Shown piece by piece: positions 1 through 9,060 of a stretch of 64,000 nucleotides of DNA. The DNA comes from 43-108 sp001915545 (GTDB lineage: Bacteria; Bacteroidota; Bacteroidia; Bacteroidales; Bacteroidaceae), in contig CABUGV010000020.1 in NCBI GenBank assembly GCA_902491215.1, positions 1 through 64,000 on the forward strand, written 5' to 3'. How positions within the stretch are numbered: the stretch's first letter is position 1; each line of letters starts with the position of its first letter. The position numbers and the translations under genes are program-made. The notes under the pieces are model-generated. The model was not told the DNA's origin, ran no database searches, and saw only the letters and a program-made list of their open reading frames with translations.

Positions 1-29
1 TACCAAACAGCTTAAAAATGTAGGCTAAA

Positions 30-1736
30 TTGGGAACGTTAAACTGGACACCCTACCAAATAAATTCAAATCTTGCAGGGAAAGGAGCTACAGAGAAAAA
101 TGTGAAAGAAGCCATGAAAGACCATATCATGCATCTTCTTCCTCTTAAAGACATGTATTTCGACCAAGCTCTGGAAGGACAGCAGTTCAAGGGCAACAAG
201 ACGACGACGCTGACACTGTTTGCCATTTCAATCCTGACACTCATCATCACGCTGATAAACTACGTGAACTTCTTCATGGCGCAGGTTCCGGTGAAACTAA
301 AATCAGTGAATACGCGCAAGATACTCGGCTCGTCGAGATTCTCGCTCGTCATGTCATTTATATGGGAATCGGCAGTTCTGGTTGCAATCTCGCTTATCAT
401 TGCCATAGTTATCATAACATTGTTCAAGAACTCTACTTACGCCAACCTAGTTGACTGCCCTATAGATTTCGGCCGACATATTCCTATATGCATCATAACT
501 GTTGTTGCCGCACTTCTCATGACAGCCATATCAGGTCTGTATCCGGCGCTGTACACAACATCATTCCCGCCTGCAATGGCGCTCAAAGGTGCGATGGGTC
601 TCCCTACACACGGAAAAATCTTCAGATACGTGCTGATAGGACTGCAGTTCACAATATCTATGGCTTTCATAATCTGCACAATCTTCATCAAGAAGCAATA
701 CGACTTCATGATGAACTACGACATGGGATTCAACAAATCAATGCTGTACACGGCACAGGTTCCAGTAACTGTGGACAACCAAGACGTTTACACCGAAAAA
801 CTGCTCAAAAGACCGGAAATAAAGGACATCACCTGGGCAGACGGTCCGCTGGTGGCTGACGGCAGAATGGGTTGGGGACGCGACTTCAAAGGACAACAAA
901 TAAACTTCAACTGCTACCCTGTAGCCTACAATTTCCTCCGCTTCATGGGCATCAAGATTATAGAAGGACGCGACTTCACCAAGGCCGACGAGAAATGCGA
1001 AAAAGGTATTTTCATATTCAACGAAAGTGCAAAGAAAAAATTCAACATCACGCTCGAAGATAAAGTTTATGGACACATCGAAGAAACAGACATTGCCGGT
1101 TTCTGCAAGGACTTCAAATACCGTTCCCTCCAATACGAAACGGAACCGTTTGCCTTCTACGTCTTCGGCAAATCGCCTTGGCGCATGCAGAGATATCTGT
1201 ACATAAGAAGCAATCCTAACATGACATACAACGATATGCTCAAGGCTGTAAAAAGCGTTGTAGGAGAAATCGAACCGGGAGCCAACCTAGAAGAAGTCAA
1301 ACTGAATTTCTTCGATGATGAAATCGGCCAACAGTACCAAAAGGAGCAGAAGCTCATTCAATTAGTGTCAATATTCACAGCCATAGCCATTACGATATCC
1401 ATCATGGGTATCATAGGAATTCTGATTTTCGAAACATCGTTCCGAAAGAAGGAAATCGCCATAAGGAAAGTGCACGGAGCAACCATATCGGAGATTCTGC
1501 AGATGTTCAATAAGAAATACATAATCATACAGCTGATATGCTTCGTAATAGCAACGCCTGTAAGCTACCATATTATGGATTACTACTACAGCACGTATGC
1601 CTACCGCTCACAGCTCTACTGGTGGGTGTTCGCAATATCACTGCTGGCCGTCGTGCTGGTATCGTCGATAGTCGTAACGCTCTGCTGTCTGAAGGCGGCT
1701 ACTGAAAATCCGGCCGACTCGATTAAGAACGAATAA
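30..1736 (+). CDS. FtsX/MacB-type ABC transporter permease, 5'-incomplete
   Basis: This is the C-terminal two thirds of a large inner-membrane permease of the MacB/FtsX type, whose role is to couple an ATPase to movement or extrusion of substrate at the membrane. Residues here show a first FtsX-like block of membrane segments (about 57-80, 107-130, 150-175), a further segment near 198-220, a soluble periplasmic domain (about 225-440) and a second FtsX block (about 448-470, 499-520, 534-560) with the characteristic FRKKEIAIRKVHGAT signature. Family members are usually close to 800 residues, so some 200 N-terminal residues are missing. The same frame extends upstream to a TAG at 21-23, so the reading starts at a TTG at best. 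Either the gene is broken or its true 5' end lies outside the window. Family assignment is firm; intactness is not. Confidence 0.8.
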   Translation: MGTLNWTPYQINSNLAGKGATEKNVKEAMKDHIMHLLPLKDMYFDQALEGQQFKGNKTTTLTLFAISILTLIITLINYVNFFMAQVPVKLKSVNTRKILGSSRFSLVMSFIWESAVLVAISLIIAIVIITLFKNSTYANLVDCPIDFGRHIPICIITVVAALLMTAISGLYPALYTTSFPPAMALKGAMGLPTHGKIFRYVLIGLQFTISMAFIICTIFIKKQYDFMMNYDMGFNKSMLYTAQVPVTVDNQDVYTEKLLKRPEIKDITWADGPLVADGRMGWGRDFKGQQINFNCYPVAYNFLRFMGIKIIEGRDFTKADEKCEKGIFIFNESAKKKFNITLEDKVYGHIEETDIAGFCKDFKYRSLQYETEPFAFYVFGKSPWRMQRYLYIRSNPNMTYNDMLKAVKSVVGEIEPGANLEEVKLNFFDDEIGQQYQKEQKLIQLVSIFTAIAITISIMGIIGILIFETSFRKKEIAIRKVHGATISEILQMFNKKYIIIQLICFVIATPVSYHIMDYYYSTYAYRSQLYWWVFAISLLAVVLVSSIVVTLCCLKAATENPADSIKNE

Positions 1737-1750
1737 CACCCGACAGCTTC

Positions 1751-1804
1751 AACCGGCCGCACACAGCATAATCTCTTATGCACCTGCGGCCGGTCTGCTT
1801 TTTA
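1751..1804 (+). terminator. Rho-independent terminator after the permease
   Basis: A 9-bp perfect inverted repeat (CCGGCCGCA at 1753-1761, TGCGGCCGG at 1785-1793) is followed by a T-rich tract (1794-1804). It sits 15 nt after the permease stop and separates it from the two-component pair. Confidence 0.8.
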
Positions 1805-1909
1805 GTCCCGCACCTTAGGACGAAAAAAATCAGAAATGCGTATATTTACACTCGGCATTGTGCAGGACATACTACTAAAAAACAAAAAAACTTCAATTCA
1901 GGAACATTT

Positions 1910-3262
1910 ATGAACAAAGGAAAAATACTTGTTGTGGACGACAACAACGGCATAAGAGCCACACTGAAACTTCTGCTGACAAAATACTTCAAGGAAGTAC
2001 GGCTCGCCTCGACTCCAAACGTAATCAACGCGGAACTGAGAGATTTTGCCCCTGATGTCGTACTGCTCGACATGAATTTCGTTTCGTCGGCAAACACCGG
2101 CAACGAAGGTCTGTTCTGGCTTTCGGAAATCAAGAAGTCAAAACCTGAAACTGAAGTTGTGCTCTTCACGGCATACGCCGACATTTCGCTGGCTGTCGAG
2201 GGCATGAAGCGCGGTGCGTTCGACTTTGTGGTAAAGCCATGGGACAACGACAAGCTTATAGAAACGCTCAACGGAGCATACGCCCGCAAATGCGACGGAC
2301 AAGACAAAGCAAAAGTCAAACAGGCCGAACAGACAGCTGTAGAGATGTATTGGGGATGCAGTCCTGCCATGGAGAGCATTCACCGCATGATTGAAAAGAT
2401 TGCACCGACAGACGCCAGCGTACTTATAACCGGCGAAAACGGAACCGGCAAAGACGTGCTTGCAGGAGAAATCCACCGGATGTCGGAAAGGGCCGACAAG
2501 CCGATGGTGTGCGTGGACGCAGGAGCAATCACGGAAACACTGTTCGAGAGCGAACTCTTCGGCCACGTGAAGGGTGCATTCACAGACGCCTACACCGACA
2601 GAACAGGAAAAATCGAGCAGGCCAACGGAAGCACGCTGTTTCTGGACGAGATTGGCAACATTCCGCTCAACCTGCAGGCAAAACTGCTGAGAGTTCTGCA
2701 GAACCGTACAGTAAGCAAGGTGGGCAGTTCGCAGTCGACTCCAGTGGACATCAGGCTGATATGTGCGACAAACAAGGATATAGAACAGATGGTGCGCGAC
2801 GGCGAGTTCAGAGAAGACCTCTACTACCGCATAAACACCATGCAGATTCAACTGCCGCCGCTGCGCGAGCGCACCGACGAGATTGTGCCGCTGGCAGAGA
2901 TATTCATGAAAAGATATGCCGAGAAATACCACCGCAAGGTGTTCGGACTCAGCGACGACGCAAAGAATGTTCTTGAGACCTGCCGATGGAACGGAAACAT
3001 ACGCGAACTGCAGAACGCTGTGGAAAAGGCTGTAATCATGGCTGAAGGGACTAAGCTCAAGGCCGGCGACTTCAACATCAATGAAGTGGCCGTCTGCGAC
3101 TCAACTGCCGCTGTCGACAAAGAGGAAACACTCGACATGGTGGAGGAACGGACCATACGCGCAGCCATGGACAAATATAACGGCAATCTCACACACGTGG
3201 CCAAAGCGCTCAACATAAGCCGCCCTACCCTTTACATGAAACTGAAGAAATACAATATATGA
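1910..3262 (+). CDS. Sigma-54-dependent response regulator (NtrC family)
   Basis: A 450-residue enhancer-binding activator. It has a receiver domain (about 1-120) with acidic pocket D10/D11, phospho-acceptor D54, T87 and K109. The AAA+ domain (about 150-385) has Walker A GENGTGKD (175-182), the sigma-54 contact loop GAFTDA (222-227, canonical GAFTGA) and Walker B LFLDE. A Fis-type helix-turn-helix lies at the C-terminus (about 415-450). When phosphorylated it should remodel RNA polymerase carrying sigma-54, whose gene rpoN is at 57.4 kb. The ATG at 1910 was chosen because the receiver domain starts right there; the frame is open upstream to 1778 but encodes nothing domain-like. It overlaps the kinase gene by 4 bp (ATGA), so the two are co-translated partners. 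The target genes are not evident. Confidence 0.93.
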   Translation: MNKGKILVVDDNNGIRATLKLLLTKYFKEVRLASTPNVINAELRDFAPDVVLLDMNFVSSANTGNEGLFWLSEIKKSKPETEVVLFTAYADISLAVEGMKRGAFDFVVKPWDNDKLIETLNGAYARKCDGQDKAKVKQAEQTAVEMYWGCSPAMESIHRMIEKIAPTDASVLITGENGTGKDVLAGEIHRMSERADKPMVCVDAGAITETLFESELFGHVKGAFTDAYTDRTGKIEQANGSTLFLDEIGNIPLNLQAKLLRVLQNRTVSKVGSSQSTPVDIRLICATNKDIEQMVRDGEFREDLYYRINTMQIQLPPLRERTDEIVPLAEIFMKRYAEKYHRKVFGLSDDAKNVLETCRWNGNIRELQNAVEKAVIMAEGTKLKAGDFNINEVAVCDSTAAVDKEETLDMVEERTIRAAMDKYNGNLTHVAKALNISRPTLYMKLKKYNI

Positions 3263-4509
3263 TTTCCTACGACAATGCCATACTCATAGCTCTCGCCGTC
3301 GCGTTCGTGTCGGCCTTGATTTCTGGCACCTACTATGCCAGAAAGGTTCACCGCAAAGTGAGCTATACGCTCGATGCGCTGGAGGACAAGGAAACGAACT
3401 TCAGATTCAACGAGAAGAAGCTGTTCCACAGAAACATCAACAGGACGCTCAACCGAATAAGACAGATTTTCGAAAACGAAAGGGCGGAAATCATGGAGCA
3501 GGAACGCTTCTACGGACAGATGCTCGACCAGGTGAAGACCGGCATTGTGGTGATAGACTTGTCGAAGAAACTGAAAGGACGTGTGGTCTACTCCAACAAC
3601 GCGGCGCTGAACATGCTGGGAATAGCCACGTTCAGCAACATCAGACAGCTGAAGAACATTAGTCCCGAACTGGAGGAATGTTTCCAGAACATCACAATGG
3701 GCAAGGGCGAAATGCGCCTGTCGCTCTACAACGAAAAGGGACAGACGACGCTGTCGGCAACAGCTTCGGAAACTACACTGCAGGGCAAGGACGTGAAAAT
3801 CGTTGCACTGAACGACATAACGGGCGACATGGCACACAACGAGGAACTGTCGTGGAACAAACTGATACGTGTGCTTACCCACGAAATCATGAACACCATA
3901 ACTCCGATTGCCTCGCTGAGCCGTATGCTCTCGGACGAAATAGACAACGCATCGAACGAAGAACCGCTCAACCGCAAGGACCTGAAAGTGGGTCTGGACA
4001 CGATTGCCGACTCGTCGAAAGGACTGATAAGATTCGTCGAGACCTACAGGTCGCTCACAAGGGTGTCGACTCCGGTGAAGAAGGCATTCTACGTGAGAGA
4101 ACTCATCGAGAGGGTGAAACAACTTACACGCAAACAACTCCTTTCGAACAATGTGGAACTGGACTATATAGAGAAGTCGGACGACATACTTCTCTATGCC
4201 GACGAAGACCAGATTGCGCAGGTGATGGTCAACCTCATCAAGAATGCCGTTCAGGCTGAAGCCAAAATAATAAACATTACGGCAGAAATAGATTTCGCAG
4301 AGAATGTGGTAATCAATGTAGCAAATAACGGCAAACCGATAAACAAGGAAAACAAGGAAGAAATATTTGTGCCATTCTATACCACCAAGCAGGACGGCAC
4401 GGGCATCGGTCTGAGCCTGTCGCGCCAGATCATGCGTCTGCACAACGGTACAATTGCGCTGACCAGAAGCGACGACGAATGGACAAAATTCACTCTGCAA
4501 TTCAAATAG
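3259..4509 (+). CDS. Sensor histidine kinase, partner of the sigma-54 activator
   Basis: A 416-residue NtrB-like kinase with one N-terminal membrane segment (about 5-22), a PAS-like region (about 90-190), an H-box with phospho-acceptor H208 (LTHEIMNT), an N-box around N329 and a glycine-rich ATP lid DGTGIGLSL (about 379-387). It has no obvious large periplasmic sensor domain, so the signal is probably intracellular or membrane-borne. Its start overlaps the stop of the response regulator by 4 bp, which fits a dedicated pair. The ligand cannot be read from sequence. Confidence 0.92.
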   Translation: MISYDNAILIALAVAFVSALISGTYYARKVHRKVSYTLDALEDKETNFRFNEKKLFHRNINRTLNRIRQIFENERAEIMEQERFYGQMLDQVKTGIVVIDLSKKLKGRVVYSNNAALNMLGIATFSNIRQLKNISPELEECFQNITMGKGEMRLSLYNEKGQTTLSATASETTLQGKDVKIVALNDITGDMAHNEELSWNKLIRVLTHEIMNTITPIASLSRMLSDEIDNASNEEPLNRKDLKVGLDTIADSSKGLIRFVETYRSLTRVSTPVKKAFYVRELIERVKQLTRKQLLSNNVELDYIEKSDDILLYADEDQIAQVMVNLIKNAVQAEAKIINITAEIDFAENVVINVANNGKPINKENKEEIFVPFYTTKQDGTGIGLSLSRQIMRLHNGTIALTRSDDEWTKFTLQFK

Positions 4510-4566
4510 ATCATTCGGCGCAAACACTGCTGCATCTTTCCATCACATATACGGCACTGCATACCA

Positions 4567-4668
4567 CGCAGGCGCCCGCCACAGAAATTACAGGCGCTCG
4601 GGACATCAGCCACGAGCGCCTGCAATTTTTATTTTGAGCGCCCGAAGAAAAGAACTCAAGCGCCCGCG
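4567..4668. repeat. GC-rich palindromic repeat cluster, related to the 14.0 and 31.8 kb copies
   Basis: This intergenic block contains a 10-bp perfect inverted repeat, CAGGCGCTCG (4591-4600) with CGAGCGCCTG (4613-4622), followed by a T-rich stretch that could end the histidine-kinase transcript. Further GCGCCCG words lie at about 4572, 4638 and 4660. The shared GAGCGCC(C/T)G word ties it to the nested palindromes at 14026-14081 and 31840-31894, but the arrangement here is different and looks rearranged or decayed. The rest of the 4510-4943 gap holds only a candidate promoter at about 4858. Confidence 0.6.
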
Positions 4669-4857
4669 AAACAAAATCCAAGCGTGTTCTAAACCAACAG
4701 CTCCGCAGCGAGAACAGATTTCTTCTTATACGAGTACAGATAAAAAAGATGCAGTGCACAGATGCCGAAACATACGTTCCGGCAACTTTATCCATCATAT
4801 CAGACTTTTTATCCGAAAAGTCGATGCCATCCGGACCGTTATGCTTCCTACTTTTAT

Positions 4858-4866
4858 TATCTTTGC
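4858..4866 (+). promoter_or_regulatory. Candidate -7 box for the DUF3810 gene
   Basis: TATCTTTGC matches the Bacteroidota -7 consensus TAnnTTTG and lies about 78 nt before the chosen ATG at 4944. No TTTG is present at the -33 position, so support is moderate. Confidence 0.4.
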
Positions 4867-4943
4867 CACAGAAGCATCGCGTCTGCCGGAACGGCAAACA
4901 AGATGCACACCTATTTCTTATACATACACATAAATCAACAGCT

Positions 4944-6041
4944 ATGAAATACTCGGACATCATGCAGACGAGATACTGGACACCTGCCAGAAAGTTCAGG
5001 CTGGTGAGACGGACCTTGCTGGCTGTTTCGCTCGTGGCACTGATGGCTGTAAGATTCATTCCCGGCGGAGGCGAATTCTATGCCTCGCATCTCTATCCCG
5101 CCATATCATCTGCACTGTCGGCAGTGTCGTCGCTGACAACATATTCGCTTGAAGAAATATATGTGGTGCTGGCTACGGTCATGCTGATAACGTATCCAGT
5201 CATAGCACGCGTACGCTACTTGAAATGGAAACACGTGGCAATCACGGAAATGGAAATAGTGCTGGCCGTGTATTCATGGTTCTACTGGGGATGGGGACTT
5301 AACTATTTCAGAGACAGTTTCTATGAACGGCAGTCGGTGAAACCTGCAAAATATGACAAGGAGGCATTCCGCAGTTTTCTGAAAGAATATACATTAGAGC
5401 TGAACAGGAGCGAACAGGAGTCGGACGTGAAACGGATTGACAGAAAAAACATTGAGAAAGATATACGCGACGGATACAACAGAGAGAGAGACCTGCACGG
5501 ACTGTGCGAGGCAAAGGACAGGTTCGAGCCAAAGAAAACGCTGTTCAACGGCCTGTACTCTGGCGTGGGCGTGAGCGGATACATGGGGCCGTTCTTCTGC
5601 GAGATGCAGATTAATGGCGACCTGCCTGACGAGCAGTTTGCATTCACCTATGCCCACGAACTGGCACACATGCTTGGAGTGAGCAGTGAGGCCGAAGCCA
5701 ACTTCTGGGCCTACAGCATGTGCTGCATGTCGGAAAACGCGCAGGTGAAGAACGGAGGATACTTCGGCATACTGCCGTATGTGGCTTCGAGTGCATTGTA
5801 CCTGCTCGACGAAAAGGATTTCAAGGAATGGGCCAACTCGATAGACAAACGGGTATTGGAGAAACACAAGCGCATCAGGGAATACTGGGCAGGACTGTAC
5901 AGCCCGACGGTGGGAGCAGTGCAGGACTGGACGTACGACCTGTTTCTCAAGAGCAACAACGTGAGCTCGGGAGTCAGGAACTACAGCGAGGTGATAGGAA
6001 TGATTATGTCGGTACGCGAAAAGAACAATAAAAAAGAGTGA
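4944..6041 (+). CDS. DUF3810 family membrane protein with a metalloprotease-like motif
   Basis: A 365-residue protein with three N-terminal membrane segments (about 22-40, 72-90, 101-120) and a C-terminal soluble part carrying HELAH (238-242) followed by SSEAEANFWAY. HExxH with a downstream glutamate is the zinc-binding layout of gluzincin-type peptidases, so a membrane-anchored peptidase is likely, though no substrate is known. The ATG at 4944 was chosen because it is the first start downstream of the candidate promoter and precedes a positively charged N-terminus; the frame is open further upstream to 4749 without protein-like sequence. The downstream thioredoxin-like gene begins 1 nt after the stop region, so the two are probably one operon. 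Confidence 0.8.
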   Translation: MKYSDIMQTRYWTPARKFRLVRRTLLAVSLVALMAVRFIPGGGEFYASHLYPAISSALSAVSSLTTYSLEEIYVVLATVMLITYPVIARVRYLKWKHVAITEMEIVLAVYSWFYWGWGLNYFRDSFYERQSVKPAKYDKEAFRSFLKEYTLELNRSEQESDVKRIDRKNIEKDIRDGYNRERDLHGLCEAKDRFEPKKTLFNGLYSGVGVSGYMGPFFCEMQINGDLPDEQFAFTYAHELAHMLGVSSEAEANFWAYSMCCMSENAQVKNGGYFGILPYVASSALYLLDEKDFKEWANSIDKRVLEKHKRIREYWAGLYSPTVGAVQDWTYDLFLKSNNVSSGVRNYSEVIGMIMSVREKNNKKE

Positions 6042-6042
6042 T

Positions 6043-6564
6043 ATGAATGTCAGAAATATGATATTTGCGACGGCCGTGGCATTGTCGGCCGTGTCGTGCA
6101 TAACAGAAGAGGAAAGTTCCGCACCGTCGGGAAGCCGTATGAAGCCGGGAGACAGACTGCCGGTGTTCACGGCTGTCACAGCCACGGGCGACACGTGCAC
6201 CGACGAATCGTTCAGAGGAAAGACTTCGGTAATAGTGTTCTTCAACACCGGATGCGGCGACTGCCGTAAGGAACTGCCGATACTGCAGCGCATATATGAG
6301 AAGTACGGAGAAGATGATGATTTCAAGATGCTGTGCATCAGCCGAAACGAAAATGCAGAAGACATCGAAAGCTACTGGACTGAAAACAGTCTGACCCTGC
6401 CCTATTCGCCGCAGACGAACAACAATTTATACAACAGTTTTGCCTATTCAAACATTCCGCAGATATACATTTCGGACAGCACATGCACCATCAAGGCCAT
6501 ATATCTGGACAAACCGCTGGCCGAATATGAGGATTTGGCCGGATGGATAGATTCGCTGATGTAG
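6043..6564 (+). CDS. Thioredoxin-like lipoprotein (TlpA/AhpC-TSA type)
   Basis: A 173-residue exported protein. The N-terminus has a short hydrophobic segment ending in a lipobox-like AVSC with the modified cysteine at C19, so it should be anchored in the inner or outer membrane. The thioredoxin fold shows a redox pair C71-G-D-C74 and a cis-proline loop (NIPQIY). These are the parts needed for periplasmic disulfide reduction or peroxide handling, as in TlpA and ResA. It follows the DUF3810 gene almost directly. The partner protein is unknown. Confidence 0.82.
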   Translation: MNVRNMIFATAVALSAVSCITEEESSAPSGSRMKPGDRLPVFTAVTATGDTCTDESFRGKTSVIVFFNTGCGDCRKELPILQRIYEKYGEDDDFKMLCISRNENAEDIESYWTENSLTLPYSPQTNNNLYNSFAYSNIPQIYISDSTCTIKAIYLDKPLAEYEDLAGWIDSLM

Positions 6565-6644
6565 AAACGGTGCAGATGCGCAATTTGCATTAGATTAAAA
6601 ATCAATCATTTAAGCACAAAATCAAATTTATAGTGCAATTTTTC

Positions 6645-6677
6645 TTTGGTATTATTTCTATTTTTGTGTACATTTGC
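6645..6677 (+). promoter_or_regulatory. Bacteroidota-type promoter of the TetR gene
   Basis: -33 TTTG (6645-6648) and -7 TACATTTG (6669-6676) are separated by 20 bp, an excellent fit to the sigma-ABfr consensus. The start of transcription would fall near 6684, giving a leader of about 27 nt before the ATG at 6711. Confidence 0.75.
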
Positions 6678-6710
6678 GGTCGGAAAATATAAACTAAAAA
6701 TCTTGACTAT

Positions 6711-7301
6711 ATGGCGGTTTCAAAAACAAGGAATCTGCTGGTAGACATTGCCAGACAGCTTTTTGCTAAAAAAGGATTTGAAAACACGACCATGAATGAC
6801 ATTGCCATTGCATCCGAGAAAGGGCGCAGAACCCTTTACACGTACTTCAAGAGCAAGGAGGAAATATACTACGCAGTAATCCACACCGAGCTCGAAAGAC
6901 TCTACGAACGGATGAACGAAGTGGCCAGGAAGGACATTTCACCTGAAGAGAAGATGATACAGCTCATCTACACACATCTTGAAATTGTCAAGGAAGCAGT
7001 GTACAGAAATGGAACTCTTCGAGCAGAATTTTTTCGGGATATATGGAAGATTGAACAGGTACGCAAGAATTTCGACAAAAGTGAGATCATGCTCTTCCGC
7101 AGAGTCATGAATGAGGGTGTTGACAAAGGCGTTTTCGACATCAAGAACGTTAAACTGATTGCCGAAATCACACACTTCTGCCTTAAAGGATGCGAAGTTC
7201 CATATATTTATGGACGAATCGTTGTGAACAATGTTGAGGAGCTCTACCCTTACGTGAGGAGACTCGTGTTCAAATCGCTCGGCAAAAATCTGGTGCCTTA
7301 A
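6711..7301 (+). CDS. TetR/AcrR family transcriptional regulator
   Basis: A 196-residue regulator with an N-terminal TetR helix-turn-helix (about 8-55, with TMNDIAIASEKGRRTLYTYFKSKEE-like spacing) and an all-helical ligand domain. A near-consensus promoter lies directly upstream. The next gene on the same strand, 77 nt away, is fabG, so it may control fatty-acid synthesis genes, but no operator palindrome was seen between them. The ligand is unknown. Confidence 0.9.
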   Translation: MAVSKTRNLLVDIARQLFAKKGFENTTMNDIAIASEKGRRTLYTYFKSKEEIYYAVIHTELERLYERMNEVARKDISPEEKMIQLIYTHLEIVKEAVYRNGTLRAEFFRDIWKIEQVRKNFDKSEIMLFRRVMNEGVDKGVFDIKNVKLIAEITHFCLKGCEVPYIYGRIVVNNVEELYPYVRRLVFKSLGKNLVP

Positions 7302-7377
7302 GCAGAAGGCCTGAAAAAAGGGAAGTATATAAAAACAAGCATATTCAAATAATCAAAAAAGAAAAACAATTAAGATT

Positions 7378-8124
7378 ATGGGACTTTTAACAGGAAAGAC
7401 AGCCTTGATAACAGGTGCCGCACGCGGAATCGGAAAGGCTATAGCATTGAAATTTGCTTCAGAGGGTGCAAACATAGCATTTACAGACCTCGTAATCGAT
7501 GAGAACGGAAAAGCTACAGAAGCTGAAATAGCAGCTCTCGGCGTAAAAGCTAAAGGATATGCGTCAAATGCCGCAAACTTCGAGGAAACAGAGCAGATTG
7601 TAAGCCAGGTAAAGGCTGACTTCGGTTCAATCGACATCCTCGTAAACAATGCCGGAATCACTAAGGACGGACTTATGCTCAGAATGACAGAAGCTCAGTG
7701 GGACGCTGTTATCGCAGTGAACCTCAAGTCTGCATTCAACTTCATACATGCCTGCACACCAATCATGATGCGCCAGCGCGGCGGTTCAATCATCAACATG
7801 TCTAGCGTCGTAGGTGTACACGGAAACGCAGGACAGTGCAACTACTCTGCTTCAAAGGCTGGACTCATCGCTCTCGCCAAGTCTATCGCACAGGAAATGG
7901 GTGCTAAGGGAATCAGAGCAAATGCTATTGCACCGGGATTCATCGAAACTGCAATGACTGCAGCTCTTCCTGACGATGTAAGAAAAGAATGGGTATCTAA
8001 GATACCTCTCCGTCGCGGCGGTACAGTTGAGGACATCGCAAATGTTGCAACATTCCTCGCTTCAGACATGTCAAGCTATGTATCCGGACAGGTTATACAG
8101 GTTGACGGTGGAATGAACATGTAA
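7378..8124 (+). CDS. fabG: 3-oxoacyl-[acyl-carrier-protein] reductase
   Basis: A 248-residue short-chain dehydrogenase that reduces 3-oxoacyl-ACP with NADPH in the fatty-acid elongation cycle. Visible are the Rossmann signature TGAARGIG (12-19), NNAG (90-93), the catalytic serine near 142-143, Y156 and K160 (YSASK), and the FabG-like ending with VDGGMNM. Length is standard. It follows the TetR gene on the same strand; no separate promoter match was seen in the 77-nt gap, so co-transcription is plausible. Confidence 0.95.
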   Translation: MGLLTGKTALITGAARGIGKAIALKFASEGANIAFTDLVIDENGKATEAEIAALGVKAKGYASNAANFEETEQIVSQVKADFGSIDILVNNAGITKDGLMLRMTEAQWDAVIAVNLKSAFNFIHACTPIMMRQRGGSIINMSSVVGVHGNAGQCNYSASKAGLIALAKSIAQEMGAKGIRANAIAPGFIETAMTAALPDDVRKEWVSKIPLRRGGTVEDIANVATFLASDMSSYVSGQVIQVDGGMNM

Positions 8125-8198
8125 TTCTGAACCGAAAAAGATAAAAAAGCCTGCACTGCCCGGCTTCGGACAGAGCAAAGCAGTAAAAAGCGAATATG

Positions 8199-8251
8199 CA
8201 GCCGGTCCGAATGCACTCCGAAAAAGTGTACGGACCGGCTGTAGAATTTTT
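8199..8251 (+). terminator. Rho-independent terminator after fabG
   Basis: An 11-bp perfect inverted repeat (CAGCCGGTCCG at 8199-8209, CGGACCGGCTG at 8231-8241) followed by TAGAATTTTT ends the fabG transcript upstream of the pseudouridine synthase gene. Confidence 0.85.
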
Positions 8252-8286
8252 CAGACATCAGACTGACCAACAAAAAAACAAAAGCA

Positions 8287-8970
8287 ATGGAAGTCGTATA
8301 CGAAGACAACCACATTATCATTGTCAACAAAAGCAGTTCAGAAATCGTGCAGGGAGACAAAACCGGCGATAAGCCACTGCCTGAAATGGTAAAGGAATAC
8401 ATAAAGGAGAAATATTGCAAACCGGGAAATGTATTTCTGGGAGTGGTACACAGACTGGACAGACCTGTGAGCGGACTTGTGATATTTGCAAGAACCAGCA
8501 AGGCTCTGGCAAGACTCAACGAGATGTTCAAAAACGGCGAAGTGCACAAGACTTACTGGGCCATAGTGAAGAACAGACCGGAGAAGACAGAGGACACGCT
8601 GACTCACTGGATTGTAAGGGACGAGAAGCTGAACAAGTCGTATGCCAAAAACAAAGAGGTGAAGTTCTCAAAGAAAGCCGTATTGTCATACAAGACACTG
8701 GCCTACTCTGAACATTATGCACTTCTGGAAGTGCAGCTCATGACCGGAAGACATCATCAGATACGATGCCAGCTCTCAAAAATAGGATGTCCGATAAAGG
8801 GCGACCTGAAATACGGTGCAGAGAGAAGCAATCCTGACGGAAGCATATCACTGCATGCACGCCACATCGATTTCATTCATCCGGTTTCAAAGAAACATAT
8901 CAGCATTGACGCACCTGTACCTGACGACAGACTGTGGAAGGCTCTTGAAAACGGTATATTAAACGAATAA
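8287..8970 (+). CDS. RluA-family RNA pseudouridine synthase
   Basis: A 227-residue enzyme that isomerises uridine to pseudouridine in rRNA or tRNA. The catalytic aspartate D58 sits in the HRLDRPVSGL motif, and the RluA signature GRHHQIRCQ occurs in the C-terminal half. It has no N-terminal S4 domain, which fits the shorter RluA/RluC-like group. Which RNA and position it modifies cannot be told from sequence. It lies between two terminators and is probably monocistronic. Confidence 0.92.
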   Translation: MEVVYEDNHIIIVNKSSSEIVQGDKTGDKPLPEMVKEYIKEKYCKPGNVFLGVVHRLDRPVSGLVIFARTSKALARLNEMFKNGEVHKTYWAIVKNRPEKTEDTLTHWIVRDEKLNKSYAKNKEVKFSKKAVLSYKTLAYSEHYALLEVQLMTGRHHQIRCQLSKIGCPIKGDLKYGAERSNPDGSISLHARHIDFIHPVSKKHISIDAPVPDDRLWKALENGILNE

Positions 8971-8972
8971 AC

Positions 8973-9017
8973 AAATCCGGCAATGGACTTCATGTTTTCA
9001 TGTCCATTGCCGGATTT
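8973..9017. terminator. Bidirectional terminator between convergent genes
   Basis: A 16-bp perfect inverted repeat (AAATCCGGCAATGGAC at 8973-8988, GTCCATTGCCGGATTT at 9002-9017) with a T-rich exit on both strands lies between the pseudouridine synthase (+) and the M16 peptidase (-). Confidence 0.88.
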
Positions 9018-9060
9018 GTCTTTCTCTGAAAATAAATGTTTCTATATCTGATCGAACATT

